A stretch of DNA of 42,561 nucleotides from Nitrospinota bacterium (GTDB taxonomy: Bacteria; UBA8248). The stretch is taken from assembly GCA_009839615.1 (NCBI GenBank), contig VXPH01000130.1:1-42561 (forward strand), given 5' to 3'. The notes under the pieces were generated by a model that was given only the letters and a program-made list of their open reading frames with translations, ran no database searches and was not told the origin of the DNA. Below, one piece after another: positions 30,082 through 39,225 of the stretch. The position numbers and the translations under genes are program-made. Position 1 is the first letter of the stretch. The number at the start of each line of letters is the position of its first letter.

Positions 30082-31460
30082 TGAAGCCGGGCGCAGGGCC
30101 GGGCGCGGATGAGATGAGATTCTCCCGCCTTCAGGAGGCGTATGCCTCGGGCGAGCGCACGCCGGTGGACGTCGTGCATGAAGTTTATAAGCGAATCGCC
30201 GCGCGTGGTGAGGACGGCGTGTGGATTCACTTGGAATCCGAGGATAAATTGCTCGCGCGCGCGCAAGAACTCGAAGCTCGCAGGGCGGATGCGGATGAAC
30301 TACCGCTATACGGCGTTCCCTTTGCGGTGAAGGACAACATCGACGTGGCCGGGGTTCCAACGACGGCGGCGTGCCCCGAATACGCCTATACGCCGGAAGA
30401 GAGCGCTCCCTGTGTGAATCTTCTGCTCGATGCCGGGGCGATTTTCGTCGGAAAGACGAACCTGGATCAGTTCGCGCTCGGTCTCGTCGGCGTGCGCACG
30501 CCTTATGGCGTGGCCCGGAATCCGTTTCACCCCGACTACATACCGGGCGGTTCGAGTTCCGGCTCGGCCGTGGCCGTCGCAGGGGGTCTGGTGAGTTTCG
30601 CGCTCGGCACGGACACGGCCGGCTCGGGCCGGGTGCCCGCGGGGTTCAACAACATCGTAGGCCTCAAGCCCTCCCGGGGACTGGTGAGCACGCGGGGCGT
30701 GGTTCCCGCCTGCCGCACGCTCGATTGCGTATCGGTCTTCGCCCTCGAGGCTTCGGACGCGCTCTGCGCGCTTGATGCGATGGCGGCGCCCGATGAGGAC
30801 CCGTACAGCCGTGCGCTTCCTGCGGGGGCTTCCCTGGCGATGGCCGACATCTCGCCGGAAGAGCTGAAGGCGGGCGTTCCCCTGGCCGGACAAAGAGATT
30901 TCCTGGGGGATGATGAGGCGCAAAGTGCTTATGAGAAGGGGGTAGAGCGCATCGAGGCGACGGGCGCGGCTGTGCGGGAGGTCGATTTCTCGCCGTTTTT
31001 TGAAGCGGCGAAACTCTTGTACGGCGGCCCCTGGATGGCGGAGCGTCTGGCGGCGATTGAGGATTTCATCGGAGCGAAACCCGAGGCCCTTCATCCCGTC
31101 ACAAGGGAGTTGATCGCGGGGGCCGCCCGGTATTCGGCGGTCGACGCCTTCCGGGCCTTCTATCGCCTGGAGGGATTAAAGCGTGAGGCGAAGAAAGCCT
31201 GGAAAGATATTGATTTTATGCTGGTTCCAACGACGCCTACGGCGTATACGATAGAGGAGATCAGGGCCGACCCCGTGGCCTTGAACGCGAATCTGGGGAT
31301 GTATACGAATTTTGTGAATCTTTTGGATTTATGCGCCGTCGCCGTCCCGAACGGGTTTTATGCGAACGGGTTGCCCATTGGGATGACCCTGATCGCGCCC
31401 GCTTTCAGGGAGGGGTTCCTGTGCGCGGTGGCGGAAGAGTTTCCGGCGGGAGCGGGTTAA
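30078..31460 (+). CDS. Amidase-signature protein, allophanate-hydrolase (AtzF N-domain)-like
   Basis: PLYGVPFAVKDNIDVAGVPTTAACPEYAY, IPGGSSSGSAVAVAGGLVSFALGTDTAGSGRVPAGFNNIVGLKPSRG: Lys-cisSer-Ser triad intact. The 29823 upstream extension is rejected as overlap. Confidence 0.85.
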   Translation: MMKPGAGPGADEMRFSRLQEAYASGERTPVDVVHEVYKRIAARGEDGVWIHLESEDKLLARAQELEARRADADELPLYGVPFAVKDNIDVAGVPTTAACPEYAYTPEESAPCVNLLLDAGAIFVGKTNLDQFALGLVGVRTPYGVARNPFHPDYIPGGSSSGSAVAVAGGLVSFALGTDTAGSGRVPAGFNNIVGLKPSRGLVSTRGVVPACRTLDCVSVFALEASDALCALDAMAAPDEDPYSRALPAGASLAMADISPEELKAGVPLAGQRDFLGDDEAQSAYEKGVERIEATGAAVREVDFSPFFEAAKLLYGGPWMAERLAAIEDFIGAKPEALHPVTRELIAGAARYSAVDAFRAFYRLEGLKREAKKAWKDIDFMLVPTTPTAYTIEEIRADPVALNANLGMYTNFVNLLDLCAVAVPNGFYANGLPIGMTLIAPAFREGFLCAVAEEFPAGAG

Positions 31461-31500
31461 GATAAATGAAAATGAGACAAATTTTCGTGGAGGATATCTG

Positions 31501-32400
31501 ATGAAGCGATTGGGTTTTGTTGGCGTGGGAGCGATGGGCGGCCGCATGGTGCCGCATCTCATCAAGGCGGGTCATGAAGTGAGCGTGGTGGACGTCGTCC
31601 GCGAATCCGTGGAGCGCGCCGTTTCGCATGGCGCCATCGAAGCGTCGAATCCGGCGGAACTCGCCGCCACGTGCGAAATCGTGCTCACCTCACTGCCCAC
31701 AGGGGCCGAGGTGGAAGAGGTATTCATGGGCGAGGGCGGTCTCATGGAAGCCGTGGGCGAGGGCGGCCTGCTGGTCGACCTCTCCACCATCGAGCCCGAT
31801 CAGAGCCGCAAACTCGCCGCCGAGGCGGCGGAGCGCGGGGCGGTGGTGCTCGATGCGCCCGTATCGGGCGGGGTGATGGGGGCGGATGCGGCGAGCCTCA
31901 CCATCATGGTCGGAGGGCCGAAGGAGGCGTTCGAGACGGTGGAGCCCGTTCTGGCGCTGCTGGGGAAGAACATCATCCACGTCGGGGGGTACGGCGCGGG
32001 ACAGGTCGCGAAGCTCTGCAACAACCTCATCGCGGGCGTCACCATGGTGGCGGCGGCGGAGGCGTTCGCCATGGGCAAGGCGTCCGGCGTGGACACCAAA
32101 ATTCTCCACGAGGTGATACGCACGAGCAGCGGCGGAAGCTGGGTGATGGAGAAAGACCCGCCGTGCGCCGGCCTCATCGAGGGCGCGCCTTCGAGCAAGG
32201 ATTTTGAAGCCGGCTTCACGGTGGACTTGATGCTCAAGGACATGTCCCTGGCCGTTTCCGCCCTGATGTCGCTCGGGATTCCGTGTCCCACCGGCGCGGC
32301 CGCGAACCAGGTCTACCGCATGGCTTCGCGCGACGGCCTGGGGGGTCTGGATTTCGCCGCGGTGGCCATGTTGACGGGCGCAGCGGAACGGCCCCGATGA
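31501..32400 (+). CDS. NAD(P)-dependent oxidoreductase, 3-hydroxyisobutyrate dehydrogenase family
   Basis: MKRLGFVGVGAMGGRMVPHLIKAGHEV, VLDAPVSGGVMGADAASLTIMVGG, GAGQVAKLCNNLIAG. Confidence 0.9.
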   Translation: MKRLGFVGVGAMGGRMVPHLIKAGHEVSVVDVVRESVERAVSHGAIEASNPAELAATCEIVLTSLPTGAEVEEVFMGEGGLMEAVGEGGLLVDLSTIEPDQSRKLAAEAAERGAVVLDAPVSGGVMGADAASLTIMVGGPKEAFETVEPVLALLGKNIIHVGGYGAGQVAKLCNNLIAGVTMVAAAEAFAMGKASGVDTKILHEVIRTSSGGSWVMEKDPPCAGLIEGAPSSKDFEAGFTVDLMLKDMSLAVSALMSLGIPCPTGAAANQVYRMASRDGLGGLDFAAVAMLTGAAERPR

Positions 32401-32457
32401 GCGAAGCGTCGAAAGCATGCGCCTGACGGCGAAGCGCACTGATTGGAGGAATGTCCG

Positions 32458-33795
32458 ATGGAAGAGAGCAATCCGGCCCACTTAAGCGCCCTGCGCGCCG
32501 CAGAGGCGATACGCGAGGGAGAACTGACCTCCGTAGCTCTCGTCGAAGCGTGCCTGGCCCGCATCGCGGAGTGCGAGGAGCAAATCGGCGCCTGGGAGCA
32601 CCTGGATGAGGAATTCGCCCTCAGGCAGGCGAGAGGAGCCGATCTGGCCATAGAGGAAGGGAAGGCCCTCGGTCCTCTGCACGGGGTTCCCGTCGGGATC
32701 AAGGACGTCATCGATACGGCCGACCTGCCGACCGAGAACGGCTCGCCCCTTCACGCGGGCCGCAGGCCCACCGAGGACGCCGCCGTCGTATCCCTGCTCA
32801 AGAGCGCGGGCGCCGTCATCATGGGCAAGACCGTGACGACGGAGTTCGCCGTCTATCACCCCGGCAAGACGAAGAACCCCCACGATCCGAACCGCACGCC
32901 CGGTGGGTCGTCGAGCGGTTCCGCCGCCTCCGTTGCTTCCAATATGGTACCCGCGGCGGTGGGGAGCCAGACGAACGGGTCGACCATCCGGCCCGCCTCG
33001 TTCTGCGGGGTCTGCGGCTTCAAGCCCACGCACGGCTCGATTTCGCGCTACGGCATGCTGCCGCAGTCGAGGCCGATCGACCACGTGGGTCTTTTCGCGC
33101 GCTCGGTCGAGGACCTCGCCTTCCTGGGCGATCAGGTGATGGTATTCGACGCGCGCGATCCGGACATGCGGCCGCACGCGGCCCCGAAACTGCTGGAAGT
33201 CGCCGCCTCGGAGCCTCCGGTCGCACCGCGCTTCGCGTTCGTGAAAACGCCCGTCTGGGAGCAGGCCGAAGAGGACGCGCAGGCAGCCTTCGAGGAATTG
33301 GCGACAAGTCTGGGCGAGGAGGTCGTGGAGGAGGTCGAACTCCCCGAGCCCTTCCACAGCGCGATCGAGTGGCACCAGGTCATCCTGGAATCGAACCTCG
33401 CGCGGAACTTCGAGACGGAATACGAACGCGGCAGGGACCAGCTAAGCGATCTTCTGCGCAAGATGATGGAGCGCGGCAAAACCTATCTTGCGGTGGATTA
33501 CACTCGGGCGGTGGAGAAGGTGCCCGTGCTGAACGGATTGCTGGGGGAGACGTTCGAGCGCTACGACGCCATCCTCACACCGCCTGCGCCGGGGCAGGCG
33601 CCGCTGGGGCTCGGCGCTACGGGCAATCCCGTTTTTTGCACCATCTGGACCTTGTGCGGAACGTCGGCCGTCACGATTCCTTTGCTCAAGGGCGCGGACG
33701 GGATGCCGGTCGGCGTTCAACTCGTGGGGGCAAAAGGAGACGACGCCAGGCTGCTCCGCACGGCGAGGTGGCTCGAATCCCGTCTCGGCGGGTAA
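32458..33795 (+). CDS. Amidase-signature family protein
   Basis: LHGVPVGIKDVIDTADLPTENGSPLHAG, TPGGSSSGSAASVASNMVPAAVGSQTNGSTIRPASFCGVCGFKPTHGSISRYG. ATG 32458 follows GGAGGAATGTCCG (32443 is an alternative). Confidence 0.9.
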   Translation: MEESNPAHLSALRAAEAIREGELTSVALVEACLARIAECEEQIGAWEHLDEEFALRQARGADLAIEEGKALGPLHGVPVGIKDVIDTADLPTENGSPLHAGRRPTEDAAVVSLLKSAGAVIMGKTVTTEFAVYHPGKTKNPHDPNRTPGGSSSGSAASVASNMVPAAVGSQTNGSTIRPASFCGVCGFKPTHGSISRYGMLPQSRPIDHVGLFARSVEDLAFLGDQVMVFDARDPDMRPHAAPKLLEVAASEPPVAPRFAFVKTPVWEQAEEDAQAAFEELATSLGEEVVEEVELPEPFHSAIEWHQVILESNLARNFETEYERGRDQLSDLLRKMMERGKTYLAVDYTRAVEKVPVLNGLLGETFERYDAILTPPAPGQAPLGLGATGNPVFCTIWTLCGTSAVTIPLLKGADGMPVGVQLVGAKGDDARLLRTARWLESRLGG

Positions 33796-33905
33796 TCCGC
33801 CAGGATGCGAACAGCGCGGGAGTCCGCGCAGCTTTCGCGATTGTGCCGGAGGCTCCGGAGCGCATCTTGCTTCATCCATAAACCACCAGAAGGGAGGCTT
33901 AGACG

Positions 33906-34805
33906 ATGAGTCGCTCCGTCGCGTTTATCGGAACCGGCATCATGGGCAAGCCCATGGTGTTGAACTTGCTGAAAGCCGGCCATTCGGTGGCCGTCCACAA
34001 CCGCAGCAGGCCCCCGCTGGAAGAGTTGGGTGAGGCGGGCGCGGTTGTTTGCGGGTCCGCGGCCGATGCGGCTTCCAGGGCCGAGGTCATCATCACCTGC
34101 CTCCCCGATTCCCCGGACGTCGAACTGGTCGCCCTGGGCGGGGGAGGCGTCATCGAAGGAGCGGGGGAGGGTTCCCTTTTCATCGACATGAGCACCATCG
34201 CTCCGGGCGTCTCAAAAAAGGTGGCGGGGGTTTTGGGGGAGCGGGGCGTGCGCATGCTCGATGCACCCGTGAGCGGAGGTGACGTCGGCGCGAAGGAGGG
34301 CACGCTCTCCATCATGGTGGGTGATGCTGCGGCGGATTTTGAAGACGCTTTGCCCGTTTTCGAGGCCATGGGGAAGACCATCGTCCACGTTGGGGAGAAC
34401 GTGGGCGACGGCGGGTACGTGAAGATCGCGAATCAGATCATGGTGGGTCTGCACATCGCCGCGATGAGCGAAGCGCTGGTGCTGGGCTCGAAAGCGGGCG
34501 TGAATCCCGAGAAGATGATCGCGGCGCTATCCGGCGGTCTCGCGCAATCCCGCGTGCTGGAGTTGCGCGGGCCGAACCTGGTGAAGGGCGAATACCCGCC
34601 GGGTTTCCGGATTCGCCTGCACCGCAAAGACTTGCGCCTCGCCATGGAAGCCGGCGCGGACCTGGGCGTGGCCATACCGGCGGCGGGGCAGCTCTACCAG
34701 ATGTTCACAGCGCTCCTGACAGCGGATCGCGGGGAGTTGGACCACAGCGGTTTCGCCACGCTCATCGAAGACCTCGCCGGGCACAGGGTCTGCGATACGG
34801 ATTAG
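33906..34805 (+). CDS. 3-hydroxyisobutyrate dehydrogenase family / 2-hydroxy-3-oxopropionate reductase (GarR)-like
   Basis: VAFIGTGIMGKPMVLNLLKAGHSVAVHNRS, MLDAPVSGGDVGAKEGTLSIMVGG-type motif, GGYVKIANQIMVGLHIAAMSEALVLGSKAGVNPEKM. Confidence 0.9.
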   Translation: MSRSVAFIGTGIMGKPMVLNLLKAGHSVAVHNRSRPPLEELGEAGAVVCGSAADAASRAEVIITCLPDSPDVELVALGGGGVIEGAGEGSLFIDMSTIAPGVSKKVAGVLGERGVRMLDAPVSGGDVGAKEGTLSIMVGDAAADFEDALPVFEAMGKTIVHVGENVGDGGYVKIANQIMVGLHIAAMSEALVLGSKAGVNPEKMIAALSGGLAQSRVLELRGPNLVKGEYPPGFRIRLHRKDLRLAMEAGADLGVAIPAAGQLYQMFTALLTADRGELDHSGFATLIEDLAGHRVCDTD

Positions 34806-34807
34806 CC

Positions 34808-36199
34808 TTATGTGATGATCTCCGGATCGCCGTCGCCGATCCACCCGATGGCCGTCATCGAGACTTCCGTGCCCGCGACGGGCGAGACTTCTGGTATCTG
34901 AATGGCGGTGAAGGCCGGCCTTCGCTTCGGGAAGTATTTCCTGAACAAGGGTTCGAGCGCCGACAGGTGAGCGATGTTCTGAAGGAACAGCGTCAGGTGC
35001 GTCACTCGGCTCATGTCGGCGTCTGCGGCCTTCATCGCGCCTTCCATCTGATCCAGAACCGCCAGTCCCTGCAAGACCACATTTCTCGTGGCCGGCGAAG
35101 GCGCTTTCGGCAACCTCCTGCGGAGCGCTCCTCTTAACTCGCTTCTTTTGCTGACAGGCTCTCCGTCCCCATTCAGGCCGACGAGGTTCGAGAGGAAGAG
35201 TACCCCCCCTGCGGCGACGCCCAGGCTCATCTGGGCGCCTGCTCCATCCTCCCCGCGAATCACCTCGCGCTTGATCTTGCTTTTATCCATCAGCGCCGTG
35301 GGTTCGATTTCGATTTTCTCCCCCTTGTGGCCGACTTCCGCCACCTGCATGACCGTGAGGGCGGGCGGGTCTTCCGGGAAGAACCGCTCGTGAACCCGGT
35401 GGAAGGTGGGGAAATCGCGCATGTCCCCGAGATATACGGTGAGGTTCAGGATGTTTTCGAGCGAAGACCCCGAACCCTCTAGGTGTTTGCGGATCAGGTC
35501 GTAGACGAACCACGTCTGCGCGGCGATGGGGCCGTTCCTGCTGTCCTCGTGGCTCTGGCCGACGGAGAGGAATCGCCCCCTTTTGGGGATGTCGGGATAG
35601 TTGCGGATGAGGGGAGAGCCGGGTTTCGAGGTATCCGTCGGAATCTGCCCGGCGACGAAAAGATACGGCCCCGCGCCCACGACGTGGGAGAAATGCGCCG
35701 CGGCCGAGTGCGCCTTGGAGCCTTGGTGCGCCATTCTTTTTCCCAGCGTTTTCGCGGCTTCGGGATTCAGGGCGATGGCGTCGATGTTGAAGCGCACGGT
35801 ACGCTCCGGGTCGAACGCGCCCATGCCCACGGCGGTGCTCGGCGTCGGGTCTTTCGGTTCATAGTGGCGCCGGATGCTGTCGAACACCGGGAAAAAGCGC
35901 TTGTCGAGCTGATAGAGGTGGAACCTGAGCAGGTTTTCCAGTCCACCGCCTTTCGCCTGGAGTGTTTCCCCCACGCCCTCGTAGGTGGCGATGGCCTGCG
36001 CCCCGATGGGCGCTTCTATCCTGTCGACCCAGGGGTAGTTCTTCGTCCGCGCGGGTCCTTTCTCCCCGATTTCGGCGTACCTGGTGCAGATGTTCCCCGT
36101 ACCCGGGTGCATCCCCATCCGTCCGCTGAAGAACAGGAAAGGCCCCCCCGAAACGCAGCGGGGCCATTTGGCATGGTCTGAGAAGAATTTTCTGGACAT
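34808..36199 (-). CDS. Tandem triple RidA/YjgF-like domain protein
   Basis: 463 aa with three repeated units, each ending in an RidA-like strand: (1) DPTPSTAVGMGAF...VRFNIDAIAL; (2) FFPEDPPALTVMQVAEVGHKGEKIEIEPTAL; (3) YFPKRRPAFTAIQIPEVSPVAGTEVSMTAIGW. Confidence 0.75.
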   Translation of the reverse strand: MSRKFFSDHAKWPRCVSGGPFLFFSGRMGMHPGTGNICTRYAEIGEKGPARTKNYPWVDRIEAPIGAQAIATYEGVGETLQAKGGGLENLLRFHLYQLDKRFFPVFDSIRRHYEPKDPTPSTAVGMGAFDPERTVRFNIDAIALNPEAAKTLGKRMAHQGSKAHSAAAHFSHVVGAGPYLFVAGQIPTDTSKPGSPLIRNYPDIPKRGRFLSVGQSHEDSRNGPIAAQTWFVYDLIRKHLEGSGSSLENILNLTVYLGDMRDFPTFHRVHERFFPEDPPALTVMQVAEVGHKGEKIEIEPTALMDKSKIKREVIRGEDGAGAQMSLGVAAGGVLFLSNLVGLNGDGEPVSKRSELRGALRRRLPKAPSPATRNVVLQGLAVLDQMEGAMKAADADMSRVTHLTLFLQNIAHLSALEPLFRKYFPKRRPAFTAIQIPEVSPVAGTEVSMTAIGWIGDGDPEIIT

Positions 36200-38563
36200 T
36201 TACGCCTCGATGAAGGATGGGGGTTGAAACGCCGTGATCTCGGGAAGCTCCGCCTCGTAGCGCTCCATCTCCACCAGCGCGCTGTGCGCGCTCGGGCCCT
36301 GGCCGAGGCTGGAGGTTCCCTTGTCGGGCGTCAGTACGTTGGGGTTGCCGTGCTTGTCGAGCGCACCGATTCTCCCGGGCTCCTGCGGGTCGTACCACGC
36401 GCCCGTGGAGAGCTGGATGACGCCGGGCAGCAGCCCTTGGGAGAGGACGGCGCCCGCTAAAATCGCGCCGCGCTCGTTGAAGATTCGAACGACGTCTCCG
36501 CCTCGAATTCCCCGCGCTGCGGCGTCATCGGGATGAATCCACACCGGTTCTCTGCCCCGGATCTTGCTCTTGACGCTGGTGGAGCCGCTGTCCATCTGGC
36601 CGTGGAGCCTCGTGCGCGGCTGGTTCGAGATCAGGTGCAGCGGGAATTTCTTCGCCACCTCGCTCCCCAGCCACTCTACGGGTTCGAGCCAGGCGGGGTG
36701 GGGCGGACAATCGGCGTACCCGAAGCTCTCGATGCGCTCGGAATATATCTCGATCTTTCCCGAAGGCGTCTTGAGCGGGTTGTTCTCGGGGTCTTCCCTG
36801 TAATCGGCCAGGTAGACGTGGGGCGTCTCCGGCGGAGCGACTTCGGTGTGCCCCGTCTCCCAGAAATGCTCGAAGGTGTCGAGAACCACGCCCTGAGCAG
36901 CGGCTCTCTGGCGGGCCTCCTCGTAGACGTGCCGGAGCCATTCCATCTCGCCGCGGTCCTCGGTGAAGGCGCTCTGAAAGCCGAGCCGTTCCGCCAGCTC
37001 TGAGAAGATGTCGAAATCGTGCCGGGCGTCGCCCACCGGTTCGATCACCTTGTGCATGGCGAGAATGAAGCGATCCCTCGAACTCGAACCGATGTCGTTG
37101 CGCTCGAGCGTCGTGGTGGCGGGCAGCACGATGTCCGCATGGCGCGCCGTGGAGGTCCACCAGGGGTCGTGGACGACGATGGTTTCCGGCCGCCGCCACG
37201 CCTTCACCAGCCGGTTCAGGTCCTGATGGTGGTGGAAGGGATTGCCGCCGCACCAGTACACCATACGGATGTCCGGGTAGGTGCGGCGCTCGCCGTTGAA
37301 GTCGTATTCTTCGCCCGGGTGGAGCATCATGTCCGCGATGCGGGCGACGGGGATGAAGCTGCCGGTCGGGTTTTTCCCGAAACCCATTCTGACGGAAGGG
37401 ATGTTCTCACGCGGCTCGCCGCGCCCGCCCATGCTCCCGTAACCGAAGCCGAACCCCCCGCCCGGCAGGCCGATTTGTCCGAGCATGGCGGCGAGCGTGA
37501 CCGTCATCCAGAACGTCTGCTCGCCGTGATCCCCGCGCTGGAGCGACCAGTTCGTGTTGAGCATGGTTCGCGCGCCCGCCATGCGCCGGGCGAGGGTACG
37601 GATGATGTCCGCCCCGATTCCCGTGATGGGGGCCGCCCAGTCCGCGTTCCTTGGTCGGCCGTCGGTTTCGCCCGTCAGATAGGCTTCGAACCTCTCGAAA
37701 CCCACGCAGTAGCGCGCGAGGAACTCCTTATCGTGCAGGTTCTCCTCCCAAAGGGTATGGGCGAGGCTGAGCATGAGCGCCACGTCCGTGTTGGGGCGCA
37801 CGGCGAGCCACTGCGCGTCCAGGAAATCGGGCGCATCGTCTTTCAGGGGGCTTACGTTCACGAATTCCACGCCGTTCGCCTTCGCCCGTTCGAGCCAAAG
37901 CTCCAGGGAGTGTTCTCCCGCGCCGCCGGCGGCCACCTGCGCGTTCTTGACGGGAATGCCGCCGAACATGACGAACAATCCTGAGTCTTGCGCGATGCTG
38001 TCCCACGTCGTGATGTGTCCGGAGCAGGCGACATAGTCCCCCAGAACGTGGGGGAGGATGACGTATCCGGCGGCGATGCTGTAGGTGGTCACCTGATCCG
38101 TAAAGCCGCCATAGCAGTTGAAGAATCTCTTGAGCAGCGTGTTGGCGTGGTGGAAGCGGCCCGCGCTCGCCCAGCCGTAGGAGCCCGCGAAGATGGATTC
38201 GTTGCCGTGTTCGGTCTTGATGCGCTCGATTTCGTCGGCGACCAGGCCGAGGGCCGTCTCCCAGGAGACGGGCACGAAGGGTTCGCCGCCGCGTCCTTCG
38301 GTGCGTTTGCCGGGGCCGTGCTCGAGCCAGCCCGCGCGGATCATGGGCCGGGAGATGCGGGTTTCGTCATAAATGGCGTCCTGGATGGACTCCAGGATGG
38401 GGGATGGCGCCGGATCCTTGGCGAAAGGCTCGAAACCCACCATGCGGCCATCGCGCACAAGCGCCCGGAACGCCCCCCAGTGGGAACTGTGGTGACGTTT
38501 TTCAATTCCGTCTTGCCCGTCGGGCATCAGTTGACTTCCTCCACGTATCCGGGTCGGACTCAT
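36200..38563 (-). CDS. Molybdopterin oxidoreductase, DMSO-reductase family (BisC/TorZ/DorA-like)
   Basis: Ser-ligand region GSYGWASAGRFHHANTLLKRFFNCYGG, GQIGLPGGGFGFGYGSMGG, VYWCGGNPFHHHQDLNRL, DPWWTSTARHADIVLPATTTLERNDI; no N-terminal Fe-S Cys motif. Confidence 0.9.
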   Translation of the reverse strand: MSPTRIRGGSQLMPDGQDGIEKRHHSSHWGAFRALVRDGRMVGFEPFAKDPAPSPILESIQDAIYDETRISRPMIRAGWLEHGPGKRTEGRGGEPFVPVSWETALGLVADEIERIKTEHGNESIFAGSYGWASAGRFHHANTLLKRFFNCYGGFTDQVTTYSIAAGYVILPHVLGDYVACSGHITTWDSIAQDSGLFVMFGGIPVKNAQVAAGGAGEHSLELWLERAKANGVEFVNVSPLKDDAPDFLDAQWLAVRPNTDVALMLSLAHTLWEENLHDKEFLARYCVGFERFEAYLTGETDGRPRNADWAAPITGIGADIIRTLARRMAGARTMLNTNWSLQRGDHGEQTFWMTVTLAAMLGQIGLPGGGFGFGYGSMGGRGEPRENIPSVRMGFGKNPTGSFIPVARIADMMLHPGEEYDFNGERRTYPDIRMVYWCGGNPFHHHQDLNRLVKAWRRPETIVVHDPWWTSTARHADIVLPATTTLERNDIGSSSRDRFILAMHKVIEPVGDARHDFDIFSELAERLGFQSAFTEDRGEMEWLRHVYEEARQRAAAQGVVLDTFEHFWETGHTEVAPPETPHVYLADYREDPENNPLKTPSGKIEIYSERIESFGYADCPPHPAWLEPVEWLGSEVAKKFPLHLISNQPRTRLHGQMDSGSTSVKSKIRGREPVWIHPDDAAARGIRGGDVVRIFNERGAILAGAVLSQGLLPGVIQLSTGAWYDPQEPGRIGALDKHGNPNVLTPDKGTSSLGQGPSAHSALVEMERYEAELPEITAFQPPSFIEA

Positions 38564-38720
38564 GATTTGGCGTGCATTCTGCGCAGTATATCACGTGTGG
38601 GAACCAAGTCCCCCCGCTCTGGCGTTTCGTGCGCCCGAAAGCAGTGACGGGATGATTTTAAGGCGAGAATATGCCATTGTTCCACCTTCTGAGTTCAAGT
38701 TATCTCAATTGGAGGACCTC

Positions 38721-39206
38721 ATGGACCTGCTCACGCGAATGGCCGGTGAAATCGGACAATTGCTGAAGGATAAGGGACAAACGGTCGCCGTTTCGGAAAC
38801 TTCCGCCGGCGGTTTGGTGTCGGCCGCTCTGCTCGCCGTTCCGGGGGCTTCGGCCTACTACATGGGCGGCGGCGTGCTCTACACCTATGATTCGAGGAGC
38901 ATTCTGCTGGGGCTGCCCGAGGACGCCTTCGAGGGAATGCGGCCGAGCACGGAACCCTACGCGGCGAAGCTGGCCGCGGCGATCAAGGACAGGCTGGGCT
39001 CGACTTGGGGCGTGTCCGAAACCGGGGCCGCTGGCCCTTCGGGCAACAGGTACGGGGATGCGCCGGGGCACTCGTGCATGGCGGTTTCCGGCCCGGTGGA
39101 GAAGGTGATGACGCTGGAGACGGGCAGCGCGGACAGGGAAGCGAATATGTGGGCGTTCGCCGAGGCGACGCTCGGTTTGCTCAAAGAGGCAATCGAACAA
39201 AACTAA
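38721..39206 (+). CDS. CinA-family / PncC-like (nicotinamide-nucleotide amidohydrolase fold) protein
   Basis: TVAVSETSAGGLVSAALLAVPGASAYYMGGGVLYT...VSETGAAGPSGNRYGDAPGHSCMAV. ATG 38721 has GGAGG upstream (ORF start 38562 overlaps the divergent gene). Confidence 0.8.
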   Translation: MDLLTRMAGEIGQLLKDKGQTVAVSETSAGGLVSAALLAVPGASAYYMGGGVLYTYDSRSILLGLPEDAFEGMRPSTEPYAAKLAAAIKDRLGSTWGVSETGAAGPSGNRYGDAPGHSCMAVSGPVEKVMTLETGSADREANMWAFAEATLGLLKEAIEQN

Positions 39207-39225
39207 CTTGTGGAGATGATGCGAT

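Noticed and set aside
28552-30360. 602-aa minus-strand ORF antisense to the acyl-CoA synthetase
   Set aside because: Shadow ORF of high-GC codon usage; biased composition (His/Arg/Val/Asp-rich) with no recognisable motifs, while the plus-strand frame has clear ANL motifs.
36200-38563. Molybdoenzyme as a second selenoprotein (formate-dehydrogenase-like Sec)
   Set aside because: The frame has no internal TGA and the ligand region reads GSYGWASAG, a Ser-type DMSO-reductase-family site.
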